A stretch of DNA of 64,000 bases from Xylogone sp. PMI_703 (taxonomy: Eukaryota; Ascomycota; Leotiomycetes): contig JAJTUQ010000003.1 in NCBI GenBank assembly GCA_021399445.1, positions 1,302,001 to 1,366,000 of the forward strand, in the 5' to 3' direction. The translations under genes were made by a program, and so were the position numbers. The notes under the pieces are model-generated. The model was not told the origin of the DNA, ran no database searches, and saw only the letters and a list, made by a program, of their open reading frames with translations. Every line of letters starts with the position of its first letter. Position 1 is the first letter of the stretch. Shown one piece after another: positions 1-11,958 of the stretch.

Positions 1-1313
1 CTATGTTTTTACAGAGCCGTAGTCGCTGGTTTAGGGAAGCACATCGATGATGTGGGATCCAACAATCTAGTCTCTTACTATAAGGTAACTCTCTCAGCTT
101 GTCATCTCTTGTTTTTGTCAAAAAGGCCTCCAGTAGCTAATCTTTCTTTATGATTGCTAAGTTAATGTACACCGCCCAATTGCTTGGAATATTCGCTCAA
201 GGAGCCTCAAAAACCTCGATGATAATGTTATACAGACGGATAACGCCCGAACGGAATGTAATGCAATTCATCTTTCTTGTATGTATCGGCCTTTGGGTGA
301 TAATCTCGACCTTCCTTTTCGCTTTTCAATGCGCACTACCCAAGCCTTGGATCTTTGCTCCGTCGCAATGTACCACGCACGGCCGTGTACAATTCCCAAT
401 AATCGTCTTCAATATGATCACCGATACCATGTTATTTCTGGGTATTCTTCCCATTGTTTGGATACTGAATACATCTCACGATACACGCTTTGTCGTTATT
501 TTACTGTTCTCGTCTCGCTTGCTGTAGGTTGTTGGATATTGGAGATGATAGGAAACAAGAGTTCTAACTCTCAGTAGCGTCGTAGCCATGTCCATTGGAC
601 TGCTCGTCTCTGTTTCAGAGACCATAACTGATACAGACCAAACTTGTAAGTGTGCAGTGTTCCTTGATCATAAGACTTATAAGAGGCAGGAGTAACAGTT
701 TGTAGGGTCAAGTCTACCTCGAGCAATATGGGATATGTATGTGCGTCTTTCATAAAACCGTGTCACCATATAGACTCACCGGAGTTCTAATATAAATTTC
801 GATGAGCTGATTTTATGAGCTATTAGGTCCGTGGTTTTTGTCTCCGTAGTAACTGCTACTATCCCTCGAACAAACACTTTCTGGGTCTCTCTTCAATCAG
901 GAAAAGCTTCGGCTGGCGTAACTGATTTTGAGCTGTCCAACTCTCCCTCACACGGGCTCTCACTTACTCGTGGTGATAAGAAGAGTAACAAGAAGAACAA
1001 CTCCAACAGCTGTATCAGTTCCGGCTCGCAATCCCGAACTCACAGTCTGTCTGACGAACCCAATCTGAGAAGTCCAAATAGCCATCTAAGACTCATCCCC
1101 AAAACTGGAAACAAAGTCAGCACCAAGATATTTTCTGATTCGGCGGATCGTGATCACGGGAGCGATGAGACTGAACTGGTAGCAGACAGCGCACCAGTGG
1201 GAGGCTTAGAGGACGACGACAGGAGCCAGAGCAGTACGGCCGTCGGCACAACCAGTGCCGGGATATACAGAAGTACTCAGGTGTCCGTTGTTGAAGAGCA
1301 TGTGACGCGTTGA
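1..1313 (+). CDS. SAT4-family (fungal rhodopsin-domain) integral membrane protein, 3' part
   Basis: The gene enters the window already in progress. Readable exons are about 15-84 (AVVAGLGKHI... ending SYYK), 162-523 (LMYTAQLLGIFAQGASK..., LYRRI), 575-645 (SVVAMSIGLLVSVSETITD) and about 827-1313 (VFVSVVTATIPRTNTFW followed by a polar Ser/Asp-rich tail ending VEEHVTR). The first three join in phase through introns 85-161 and 524-574, both GT..AG. Motifs and the run of hydrophobic segments match the fungal rhodopsin-like domain of SAT4/PTH11-neighbour membrane proteins, which have seven transmembrane helices and unknown ligands. Exon 645 to exon 827 does not join in frame, so a short exon between 646 and 826 is unresolved or the gene is damaged there. 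The hydrophilic C-terminal tail is cytoplasmic in this family. Product class is fairly sure; the exact model is not. Confidence 0.72.
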
Positions 1314-2385
1314 GTAGTTGATGCTAACTACATAAGTGTTGGTTTTGTTTTTAATAGGCTTGGGTTAAATGGATTGGGCTACGGGAATATAGCGGGATTG
1401 GACGGAAAAGGGTCATAGGGATTTAATATGAGTAGGATTTGTTTAGGTCAGGGTTTGGGAGTCTTTGAGCATGGAAATGCTTCATGGCTATGGAGTTGAT
1501 AAGTGGGATTGAAAAGTTGGCCGTTCTTTCTTCTCTGGGACTCTATGTAAGGTTCTACTGAGGCGTTTCCTTTAGCATGTACAGGTGCAGTACCGGTATA
1601 GTGATTATGATAGTATAGACTAGGGCAACAGTCCCACAGCCTTTCAGAGGACTTTAAGGTTCTAGACTGGTGAGGCTGGAATCACTCTGCTGAGTTTGGG
1701 GAACTCCATTGTGTACTGGGGTTCCCAATATCTGTCATATATGATCAGTCCACGGCGCATTTGTGGCATCTAACAGTGTAACAAATCAGCTTTGTCCATG
1801 AGTTACGGCATTCTTGGTACGCTATCAGCCAGGGAGCAAGCAGCCACACATCCAGCCATTGAACACCCTCTAGAGTAGTCAATATGCGGGGAGAGTCAAA
1901 AGCGATCCGGTGGTATATTTTTACTGTAACGTGTGGGATCGGAACAACACCTTGCAGCCCAGGGGGGCCCATGGCTTTGCTGCACTGCAACTCTAACTCA
2001 GCTTGCATACCGGTACTGGTGCTCTTCCTATCACACCCCTCACACACTACACCTTATTCGATACTTACAAATGCCCCCCGTTCCGATCAGAGCTAGAACC
2101 TTGCCTGACACAGCATTCATGCAGGTGGCGTAGATGGGGCACTATTGCCTTTGTCAGACACATCCGCCAGACCACTGCGACCTCCCCACTCCTGTATATT
2201 CCTTCTTCTCTGGTTCCCCTCTCAGATGATTGTGTTGGTGAGAGGACCACAACGTGGCTGAAGCAGGCGGTTCCGTCAGTGATTAAGAGCAGACCAGCAA
2301 CGGGCTTTTACCTCCAGCTTCCCCCGGATTACGTGCTTACTTGAAGCTTGCGTACCTGGTCACGGACCGTGAAGGGGCCTTTACC
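1314..2385. other. Intergenic, no supported gene
   Basis: Short overlapping open frames occur on both strands around 1.75-2.35 kb, but none resembles a known family or carries consistent splice sites. The part next to 2386 presumably holds the P450 promoter. I see nothing else. Confidence 0.5.
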
Positions 2386-4215
2386 ATGACTCTGGAGGAG
2401 ATGAAGCACTTTGCGATGGATCCCCTACCGGATCTGCTTGCATTGGCTCACTCTTTAACGTGGTACCATATGATTTCGTATTGGCTTATCGCTGTCGCTC
2501 TCTATGTTGGTTGTCCTTGATTGTTTTCCTGCTCGACTCAAATCTTCAAATGAATATCGCGTTTCAAGTCAAGTCTAATGTAACCTATTAGTTTGTCATC
2601 GTTTCCATTTATCGCATCACGTTCCATCCATTAGCCAAATATCCGGGCCCGCTCCTCCAGCGAATCTCGGACTGGCCGCTGGTGGTCCACTGCTACAGGG
2701 GAGACCGCCATTTGTGGGAATACAAGAATCATCAGAAATACGGTCAGTATTTCAGGCACATCTTCTAGTATGAGATATATCTTGAAATTGTGCTGATTCT
2801 TATGCTAAACAGGCCCAATTGTGCGCTATGGCGCCAACAGTGTTTCGATCAGCACCCCCGAAGCTCTCAAGGAAATCCACAGTGCAAAGGCAAGGATTAA
2901 GAAAGGTGATTGGTATAAGACTCTCGATATATCAGCCGGAGCGCCGAGTGTCCAGATGGAGATCGACCCTAAGCAGCATGCCATGAGAAGACGTTTCCTT
3001 GCTCCAGCCTTTTCAGAACGCGCCCTGAAGGAAGCAGAGAAGTTGATTACGATTAGTGCTCTCAAACTTGTGGAAGGGCTTGCACATCTGCCCGAGGATG
3101 GCAAGGAGGGAGACTGGGCACCAGCTCGCAACATGGGCAGATGGGCAACATACTTTGCGTTTGACTTCATTGCAGATCTCGGATATGGTCGGCCATTCGG
3201 AATGTTGGAGAACGATGAGAATCGTTGGGTACCGGATGTGCTCAAAAACGCTAGTGTCTTCATCTACTACGTTGGATACCTTCCATTTATCGACTTCGTA
3301 CGCCCTCTGATGGGAAGCGCCATCCAAGATTATATTGGAGGGCAGGAAGCTGCTGATTCATTGAAATACACAAAGCTGGCAAATTCACGTCTTGCGGAAC
3401 GGATGGAGCTCGAGGAACAGTATAAAGCGAAGGGGAAGGACGTCTCAGAGCAGCGCAAAGACACTTTCCACTACCTCCTCAACAGCAAAGATCCTGTCAC
3501 CGGGAAAGGTTTCACGATACCCCAACTTCAAGCAGACAGTGCTCTTATTATTGCTGCTGGGAGTGATGGTGTTGGTATCACCCTCTCAGCTACCATTTTC
3601 TATCTTCTTTCCTATCCATCTGTTCTCTCCAAGCTAACCACCGAGATTCGATCTGCATTTTTGAGTGAAGCCGAGATTGTAAATCCAAAGCTGAATACTT
3701 TACCATATCTACACGCGTGCATCGAAGAGACGTTGCGAATGAACCCCCCCAAAGCATCAAGTCTACCACGGAAAGTAATTAAAGGTGGAATCCGTATAGG
3801 TGATGAGTTCTTCCCTGAAGGCGTAACGCTGGGTGTACCGTTGTATGTCCTGCAACACAGTGATGCCATTTTCCGGTCACCATGGGAATATATACCAGAA
3901 CGCTGGATCGTTGATGAGGACCCGACGAAGGGTTCATCTGAGGAGGAAGTAGCGGCTGCTAAAAGTGCCTTTGCTCCATTCTTGATTGGACCAATGAACT
4001 GCATAGGCAAAAACATGAGCTACATAGCACTGAAACTGGCAATTGCACATCTGCTATGGAAATACGACATTAGATGTGCTGGGGATAAGTTAACTGGTGG
4101 AGGTAATGAACAGGACGAAGATGAGGGAAGGAGGAGGCCGAATGAATATCAAATGCAAGACTGGATTTTAGGATTCAGGGATGGACCGATGATTGAAGTT
4201 CGAGCGAGAATTTGA
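2386..4215 (+). CDS. Cytochrome P450 monooxygenase (microsomal, fungal)
   Basis: Three exons, 2386-2505, 2592-2742 and 2813-4215, join in phase (introns GTTGGT..TAG and GTCAGT..CAG) to give about 557 residues. The N-terminus has a hydrophobic anchor (MISYWLIAVALY, FVIVSIYRI) and the proline-rich hinge FHPLAKYPGP, typical of ER-bound P450s. The ExxR of the K-helix is ETLR at residues 396-399, PERW follows, and the haem loop is FLIGPMNCIGKN with the Cys ligand at residue 487. The loop has Met where most P450s have Arg (GPRxC), a variant seen in a fungal P450 subgroup. The I-helix reads AAGSDGVG (around 338-345), lacking the usual Thr after the acidic residue. The substrate cannot be deduced. 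The start at 2386 gives the complete anchor; 2401 is an alternative Met in the same frame. Confidence 0.93.
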
Positions 4216-5830
4216 GATGAGAGCTAATGAGACTGAATTATATCATCTCATGATATCCAACTCGGAATTGCGGTCGTACAACTAAGATGATGAATGTAGC
4301 CACAATGAGCGTTTATGCATCATGAACTTATCATGTGCTGTATAATTTGCGGGCTAGTAACAGGTGCTGTTTGTGTGTATGAAGTTATGACTGGTTGAAA
4401 ATACATTATTGATGAATTTGACTGCACCCTCAGAGCCCATCAACTGAAATACATCATTGAGTGGAGTGGTCGCTGAATTGTGTATAATGGCAGTGTGCAA
4501 TGCAGAGAAGTGTCTTTTATGGCAATAATAGTATGGTGGGCAATTCACTACTTCAGTGTCCATCTTGTAGGTGATGAAACTACGTTTAGAATGGGCAGGA
4601 CCCGTCTCTGATCAGGATAAATAGCTCGTCTAAAGGATACATGTACATGCAACTCATATGTAACTATTGTGGTATATGTAAACAGACCTTCTAAACGGTC
4701 ACTAATTTATAGAGGGCTCAGTTGGTGGTCAGTTCCTCAAGCCAATAGTATCAAATAATCAGCATCACTTGTGCCCCCCTTGCAATTTCAAGTATGACTG
4801 TAACTCCCAGTTTCCATCAAATGTCAGTGCCAACTTACTGATGCTGGAGAAACTTGCAAGCCTATGGCGTGAGATTGCTCAATACCCACAGTAAAATTCC
4901 AAAGTGATGCTAGGTGTTGTGTTCCATCTCTTGAGCTTCTCTTTCCGGATCCACAGAGGAGCAGATTCTAAAGAGTGAAGAGGCCGGGGACGCTCAAAGA
5001 TGTTTGTATGAAGTCAAAGATAGAATTGGGCGTTCAAAATTACCTGGTGAGGGTCTACGTGATGTATCTGACCATGGCCGAGAAGAGTGGCTGGAGGGAC
5101 GAGGAACGGAGGGGGTACTTCAAGACTTATGCTATTCCTCCACTAATTTTGCACTCTCTTTGGCATTCTTCTAAGCTCCTCTGGCAGATCCTCAACTAAT
5201 GCAATCGTAATTTTAAACCTGAGGGTAGCCTCAGCTACTTTTGTGGCGTGTCTGGATTGTCGAGAGTATTCTGGGTCTCTCATCATTCATATGACTTCCG
5301 AATACTCACAATGATAATCTTAATCCAATTGCCTCGTCTGTATTGCATTTTGGATCCTAAACGGGGTCATTTTTGTATCTTTCCCCGTCTGTCACAGTAA
5401 ACTAGTGACAACTGAGGATAGATAGATGAACGGAGTAGCTACTAGTGCATGTAATGTATTGGTGTCTCAGCTATCAACCACCAATTTCGGTTGAGATATT
5501 CATGTTTTCAAGTAGTAGAAAAGTTGTGTTGTGAGTTATGAGCTGGATTATAAGTACAATCATTGTTTGCAACGCGCATCGCTCAATTGCTGCACGCCAG
5601 GAAGAGATGCATTTCTGTTTGTGGCCTGGCTCGGCTCAAACGGCCACAGGAAGTAGTAGTTAAAGTAGTTAACCTAATCCAGCTGGTAGTCCGTAATGCT
5701 GACTAGAACCGGAGTATAATTAGGTCCATATTTAATCTAATCAGTTAACCCGAACGTAAAATTTCATCCTTCAACTGCTCTAATCACCACCACATTCAAA
5801 CAGACATACATATATACATACCAAATTACA
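4216..5830. other. Intergenic, no supported gene
   Basis: A 1.6-kb stretch between the P450 stop and the DUF1304 gene. A 74-codon frame at 4975-5199 has no recognisable features. The last 100 bases are pyrimidine/AT-rich with a TATATA-like run just before the start at 5831, probably the 5' leader of that gene. Confidence 0.5.
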
Positions 5831-6196
5831 ATGTCACCGATATCTTTAGTTGCTGTCAGCTTGATTGCCATTCTCCATGTCTACATACTCATTCTCGAAA
5901 TGTTCCTTTGGACCACTCCACGAGGTCGCAAAGCGTTCGGTCTGACGGCTGAATTCGCGACAAAAACCAAAAGTCTAGCTGCCAATCAAGGCCTCTACAA
6001 CGGCTTTCTGGCTGCTGGATTATTCTGGGGATTATTGCATCCCGTGGAAGAATTCGGCAAACAGATCCAGATTTTCTTTTTGCTATGTGTGGCTGTGGCA
6101 GGAGTTGTCGGTGCGATCACGGCAAAGCCAAGGATCTTTTTCATTCAGACGGTGCCCGCAAGTATTGCTATTCTAGCAGTGGTCTTGGTCGGCTAG
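5831..6196 (+). CDS. DUF1304 family small membrane protein
   Basis: Single exon of 121 residues, the usual length of the DUF1304 family, which occurs in bacteria and fungi and has no known biochemical role. The family signature is clear: an N-terminal helix ending in the VYILILEMFLW block, then TPRGRKAFGL, then AANQGLYNGFLAAGLFWG, followed by two more hydrophobic helices (about residues 74-92 and 102-120). Four transmembrane segments are expected. The start has a good fungal context (A at -3, ACAATGTC). No partner gene is adjacent. Confidence 0.9.
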   Translation: MSPISLVAVSLIAILHVYILILEMFLWTTPRGRKAFGLTAEFATKTKSLAANQGLYNGFLAAGLFWGLLHPVEEFGKQIQIFFLLCVAVAGVVGAITAKPRIFFIQTVPASIAILAVVLVG

Positions 6197-6949
6197 ACTT
6201 GCTTTATCAACATCTCGGGTGTTTGAGCCATCAGAAGGACTTTGTGTGCTTAATAGAAGCCTCTCCAGCGAATAGGACGCAACCGAGGCAGCCTTTTAAT
6301 ATATGACCCTATATCACTGGGCGTAGAGGAAATACTGTAGAGCTCTTGGAGCTGTGTCGGCATACTATACACGATTGAGCAGGCATATGAATCTCGTCAT
6401 TGAAATTAAATTTAACTAGCCTATTATAATGTCCAAATGTTACAAGCTAATGCGTGTGAAATTCTTAGATATTGAAGCCTCCGTCCTACATGGTTCACTG
6501 GAAACAGCAGGACTCCAATTTCCACCCTCTATGTGATCACTCTTGTAAAAGTTCATAAATCGACCAATCGGAATAGCACAGTTATTCCCAGCAGATTAGC
6601 ACCCTGACAGTGATTTCAAAATTGCAGTTTTCACAAGCCCGAGAGCCAGCAATTCTTAGCCACGCGGGGTATACTGTGGTAGCGGTCGAGAGAGTTAATA
6701 GCTGGTGGGTGCTTTTGGGGGCTGGAAATTTTCGCTACCAACCACCCAGGGGCGGTTGTAGCGCAGGTTAGCCGTAATAAGTGGATTTAAGCATACCCTC
6801 TTTCTTATGCCGAAGGATAGTTCAACATAGGCACAAACATGAGCCATATATGAGTCTGTCAGAGGTTAGGCGGTAGCAACGCAATTAGATGCGAAATATG
6901 GGAAATAACTGATTTAGTTGCTAGTCTCCATACTACGTATGAAGGATCA
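6197..6949. other. Intergenic between two convergent genes
   Basis: The 753 bases between the DUF1304 stop and the F-box stop contain both 3' ends and no open frame worth calling. Confidence 0.5.
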
Positions 6950-8101
6950 TTACATCGGATGTATAGATTCCATGAGTTCGGTGAGCGCCTGCCAGTCTCC
7001 GCTAACTTTTATTATAGGATTATGACTCTCACGAACACGTACTTGCTTGCCTCCTAATTCGCATTCCATGATGACTAGATTCTCAAGTGAAAGCTGATCA
7101 CGCATTAACCGTATCAATGGTGGCCATGATCCACCTCCTATAATGTTAATGATGTCCAACTGGATTTCCTTCAGAGTGTCCTTCTGACTGAGGATGAGCC
7201 TAGCCAGGTCATCTTGCATACCATCTACACCGGACAAGCATAAAACTAGAAGCTGACGGATATGCAAGCTCTCAGTGAGGTCATGAAATATTTGATGTTC
7301 GAGTCGATAGTCAAAATAGAGATCAAGCTGTTCCAAGTTTTGGAAGAGGTGGACAAAATTAACAAGATTATTCACCCAATCACGCCGACTTGATCCACCC
7401 TCCGGGCTGATCACAAGCTCTAGGGCACTAAGACTGACAAGATGAGAATGGACTTGTTCCAAACAAGGCTTTGGGAGGACCAGCATTTCCGGCGAGATTG
7501 GCGTTCTACCAATGCCTAAGGATATCCCAAATGACTTAAGCTGGAGCTGACTTATTATCGTGGCAAGAAGGATAATATGTATAGCACGCTTGACGAATTC
7601 CATACTCTCGTGCTGCTCAATATTTGAAGTTAAATATACTTCAGTCTGTCTCCTTTGGGACATGAATATCCATGCACCATGATTGTCATTGAGGCGAATA
7701 GTATGGCAGTTCCGAATATTGTTGAAAATTTGCGTGAGATAAGCCGTATCTAGCCCCGATTCTTTCAGATAGTTTTGGTCATCCAAGTAACGTCTATGCT
7801 CCTGTTGATTCACATTTATTTCCGCATCGAGAGGAGGTTCATCGGTCCAATGATCTATGCCTATCTCTAGAATATGTAGCGAGGGGCCTAAAATTGGATG
7901 TCTTGAAATTTGAACAAGATTCTCGAGGCTCTGACGGCTAAGCGTGTGATAACGTGTGCGAAAATAACATTCTAGAAAGAGAGCGAATGATTTAGACCAG
8001 AACTCTTTGCAAACAAGCCGGAAATTTAGGAAATCTATTGTGTCCAGTTCGTTTGCAACCATTTCGATCAACTCAGCGGGCAGGTTACTGATTGCAGACA
8101 T
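6950..8101 (-). CDS. F-box domain protein
   Basis: Single exon of 383 residues starting MSAISNLPAELIEM. The N-terminal 45 residues are an F-box (LPAELIEMVANELD, then FLNFRLVCKEFWSKSF), the Skp1-binding module of SCF ubiquitin ligases. It is followed by the stretch found in a large fungal family (YFRTRYHTLSRQSLENL, then ISRHPILGPSLHILEIG), and by a leucine-rich C-terminal half (blocks such as LELVISPEGG and LEQLDLYFDY) that may form an irregular LRR-type target-binding surface. Fungal genomes carry many such copies and individual targets are unknown. The open frame extends four codons upstream to a TTG, but the first ATG is at 8101. Confidence 0.85.
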   Translation of the reverse strand: MSAISNLPAELIEMVANELDTIDFLNFRLVCKEFWSKSFALFLECYFRTRYHTLSRQSLENLVQISRHPILGPSLHILEIGIDHWTDEPPLDAEINVNQQEHRRYLDDQNYLKESGLDTAYLTQIFNNIRNCHTIRLNDNHGAWIFMSQRRQTEVYLTSNIEQHESMEFVKRAIHIILLATIISQLQLKSFGISLGIGRTPISPEMLVLPKPCLEQVHSHLVSLSALELVISPEGGSSRRDWVNNLVNFVHLFQNLEQLDLYFDYRLEHQIFHDLTESLHIRQLLVLCLSGVDGMQDDLARLILSQKDTLKEIQLDIINIIGGGSWPPLIRLMRDQLSLENLVIMECELGGKQVRVRESHNPIIKVSGDWQALTELMESIHPM

Positions 8102-10943
8102 AATGCTCAACAAGTTTTAGAAAAAACATGGGGAAATATCAAGTTAGAAGATAAATTTGGCCGGATTTGCTCTGAATCACGAGAAATTTTTTCAACCAAT
8201 GGCCGTCAGAAAATGCGCTTAATATAATTGGTGAACACCGTCTAACATAATTCCCGGTGTTGGCCACCTCCACACTCACTTTGGCACTCAACACCAAATA
8301 TTCAACCACAAACAACGTAGTTTTGAATATATCCAATGACTAGCTAAATTAGGCCATTCGTCCCTTTATGCGCTACTGTTCTACATTCTGAGCGCTTTGG
8401 TGGGCGGCGCGCAGGAGCCTGTAATGGTTCGGTAGGTGGGAATGGATTTGCTGGTTCTACTGCTCCATTGTCTTCTGTACTAGCTCCCACATCAGTAGGA
8501 GCTTGTTGAGCTGTTGAATCGCCTTCAGAAACCAATCGTTTTCTGAAGACTGTTTTCTGAAGCTTGACCACTTTCCTATCGAGCCTTATGGTTTCGTCGA
8601 ATTCAGATCTTCACACTAGAACCGCTCCAAGAAATGATCACCTCGCAGATCGATTCTGCGCACAGTCCAAATGGGATATTCCCATCAATACTTATCTCTA
8701 CCTTGGTCAGTGTGATTGCTTATTACATGCATAGTCGGATACGCTATGTTTCTTGCATCAAGAATCTACTTTAAATTGGACTTCACTCTTACATTGATGA
8801 ATAAAACAGCTGCGAGCTTTGCTCTTTTGCTAACGATAGTCTGCAGATTCAGACGGGGTAGTAATACAGCAAGCACGTGCATTCCAAGTAGTTTGGACAT
8901 AAATAGTAGGCATCAGGAGCACGTGGATCAGTTAATGCTTGATAACCTGCGTGCTAGTGGAACCATAAAATATAACGTAGATAGAGGGTTATTCTGTCAG
9001 GTCTTACTATTAACTTGTGCAATTGAGCACAAAATACTCTAGCTACACCAGTCTACATGAATTGAGTGCAATGGCTCATTCGGATGATTACCAATTGCGC
9101 TCCATTTGAGCTCACGACCACCGGGAAAGGCTGAGCTCCCATATTCACCTTCATGCGTGGGATAGTCTCCATGCCAAACACGCAAAGTTATTCTGTTCTT
9201 TCAGTGACTTTAGAATCGGAAAAGGATTGTTCGACCAAGCTTCTCGGTCTCACTCTGGCTTGCATAGTGGCATTCATGGCAGAGCTTAGAACCTAAGCGT
9301 AGCTAGTCCGATACCTCTTCAAACACAACATTGATAAATTGCTGTCGCCTTGGCATCAACGGCGTTTGTAACGTAGTATCAGATGTGCCGAAAAAGGAAT
9401 GCGGCGATGGCAACAATTGCTCTGTACCAGGCTTTATCGCTCTTGCCGTCCCTCAAGCAGAGTGGGGGATTGGAATCACTGAGAGCCTTAATCGGGGGAC
9501 TGTTCTTGATGGCCCCGAAGCAGGTGTGAATATGCGACAGCTTTGTGTCTTCATGAAGAGGAAAAGGGAAAGGAGATTAAGAATTGATTAATGAAGACGC
9601 ACTCGAGACCTTAAACGGGCTCAAAGTTGGGTAATAAGCCCGAAGACCGCACCGAACCCAATCACCGCCTTCTTTTAAATTAATTCCCCTTGGATATCCA
9701 CCATTCATGTCGCTCTCTCCGGCCCAGTAGCCTTGGGCCTTCGGTGCGTACAGGCCAAGGATGAGTTATTGCGCGAATGGCCGAATTGCCGGTTCTGATA
9801 GGTTATAATCCACGAGCCACGAGCGGCTCTCCAAGCAAGGCACAAGTCCGAAGGTTCGGATGATGCGATGAGTGTGGAGTTTGTGTTACATCTTGGCGTT
9901 AATTAAGATGCATCCGAGTGCGTCTCAGGCCTTATGAGGACGAGAAATGCGGTTTAGTGCTGACAGTACAGAGCAGGAACACACTGTAATCATTAATTAA
10001 TACTCTACGCTTGTTCACGCATGAAGCCTCAGCAGCCTCGCTCCAACCCATGGAAGCCAAATTGGAACTTCTGTGGATAGGCTGACTATCAGAACTCTAA
10101 CTAAGGTGTGGCGGTAGTCTGTGCTATTTCGCAGCTTGAGGCGGAAGACCAGTGCACCACCTTTGCCGGTTGTTTGGCTGGAAATATTTTCTGAAGAGCC
10201 CATGGACAGATTCCAGAAGCTATTTGTCTAAGCCTAGTCATTTCCAGCGCTTAGGCTTCTACTCGAAGCCCTTACAATGGCTGGTCCTCTAGCACCTCGA
10301 TTAGCTTCCTCCAGCTATGAGACTAACAGGCGTATATTTTTCCTTCGAGCCACAGCCCCCCATCCAAAAAGAGGAATTCTCCGATTCATCTGATGTCCAC
10401 TGCCCTATCACTTTCTTCCCCTGTCTATCTAGGATGTTGTCAGATCCAAGCCATCATCAACACAAGTCCTGCAGCGTCGACCGGCGTGACATTCTCAAAG
10501 CGGAAGTCGTTTGTTGCCCCGTTCATAGCTTATTCGGCCTATATCTCCCTTCTCACACTTACCGACATGTCGCTATTAGGTTTATAGTATGGTTACCCCC
10601 GACTTTGACTTGGCATCTTATGGAACGGCCATTTGAACTGGGATAAGGTGGTATGCTTAGACGCGGGATTATATCCCTACTTTACCATTGCTTACCCAAA
10701 CCCCGCTCTACTACTTTACCTAGCTACTTGAATTCTGAAGGATGTAACTATCAATGGCACGTTTAATTTTACAAGTGATCCGTTCAGAGAAGTGAGCCTA
10801 CTTATGATCTAAGATTTTGACTATAAGTATGGGGTGCATTTCCTCCATATTCAGCCCCGAGATCTCCATCAGAACACCGAACTTCGCATTTGTATATATT
10901 CTTCTTTTTTATTGTATATATCTCTCCGTCTGACTATATAAAT
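8102..10943. other. Long intergenic region without a supported gene
   Basis: The 2.8 kb between the F-box start and the secreted lysozyme-like gene contain only short frames (for example a 75-codon minus frame at 8344-8571 and an 86-codon plus frame at 9331-9591) with no family resemblance. The last 80 bases before 10944 are T-rich with TATATA/TATAAA runs and probably include the core promoter of the next gene. Confidence 0.45.
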
Positions 10944-11958
10944 ATGGTAAGTTATGCTATCAAAGCTTTCGTACCATACACTAAACACTAATCCATTTGC
11001 CTATAGCGTTCTGCAATTCTCCTTGCTGCCCTAGTTGAGCTAGGTCTCTCTGCTCCTCTGGTCAATCACGAAGTATCCGTCACTCACCATGCAAATAAAA
11101 CCTTTGGCCCGTTGGTTTCTAATCCATCCTCTGCAAAAGTAACAAATGGCCAGGCCTTCAACACTGGTGCAGGCAACAACAATAATGGCAACATCTACGA
11201 CGGTACTGGAAATGGTGGGACTGACACCTATAACTGCTACTATGGCGGCTGGCAAAGCTACCCTCCATCCAGCCAGTGGATTCAGTTCGATGATATGTTC
11301 AATCAGTACAAGGATGTTATGAAACAGGGGTGCGGTAATCTTGGTATTAGCCCTCAGGACACCGATGAGCAAATTGGACAGATCTGGAATGCTATTCAGC
11401 AAGTTGCTCAGTCCAGTTTGGTAGACCATAGATTTATTCTGGCTACCATCATACAAGAGGTTAGAGGATTTTCGTCTTACGCAAACATTCCTCCTTATTA
11501 TATAAGATCGTCGGGCAGTATAAGTCGAAACACTCGCTAACTATAAGTAGTCTCTTGGATGTGTGCATGTTGGAAATACCAACAACGGTGTGAACAACCC
11601 GGGCCTGATGCAATCTCACGATGGTAGCTCCTTTATCGGTAACCAAGCCAGCTGGGATCAACAACAAGCTAGTATCACTCAGATGGTTATCGACGGTACT
11701 CAAGGCACCACTGCCGGCGACGGCCTGGTACAGGGCATTAACAGATACGGAAACATCTACGAGGTTAGTATAACAGATTAACATTTGTTCATTGGCATCT
11801 ATATGTCTAACATCAATGTGTAGGCTGCCAGATATTATAACTCTGGACAGGTTAACTCCGGCAACTTAAACGACGGCCAAGGCGCTACCGCTTCGTACGT
11901 CAACGATATCGCAAACAGACTTACAGGATGGGTTTGGGCAAACTCAAGAAACTGTTAA
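10944..11958 (+). CDS. Secreted lysozyme/transglycosylase-like protein (SLT-like fold suspected)
   Basis: Four exons, 10944-10946 (only the ATG), 11007-11459, 11551-11763 and 11824-11958, join in phase to about 267 residues. A signal peptide is visible (MRSAILLAALVELGLSAP). The core contains ATIIQE joined across the second intron to SLGCVHVGNTNNGVNNPG and LMQSH, then MVIDGTQGTTAGDGL and a C-terminal GWVWANSRNC. The QES-x-GC...NPGLMQ arrangement resembles fungal extracellular proteins with a lysozyme-like core, where the Glu of QES (residue 152) would be the catalytic acid and N-P-G-L-M-Q parallels the GLMQ block of transglycosylases. Assignment to a glycoside hydrolase family such as the recently described fungal muramidases is inference. 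Splitting ATG from the rest by an intron is unusual but the GT..AG ends and signal peptide support it. Confidence 0.72.

Noticed and set aside
4975..5199. 74-codon plus frame between the P450 and the DUF1304 gene
   Set aside because: No start context, domain or signal; probably chance.
8344..8571. 75-codon minus frame with Pro/Ala-rich sequence upstream of the F-box gene
   Set aside because: No TATA, no family match and no splice continuation; could be a small gene but I cannot support it.
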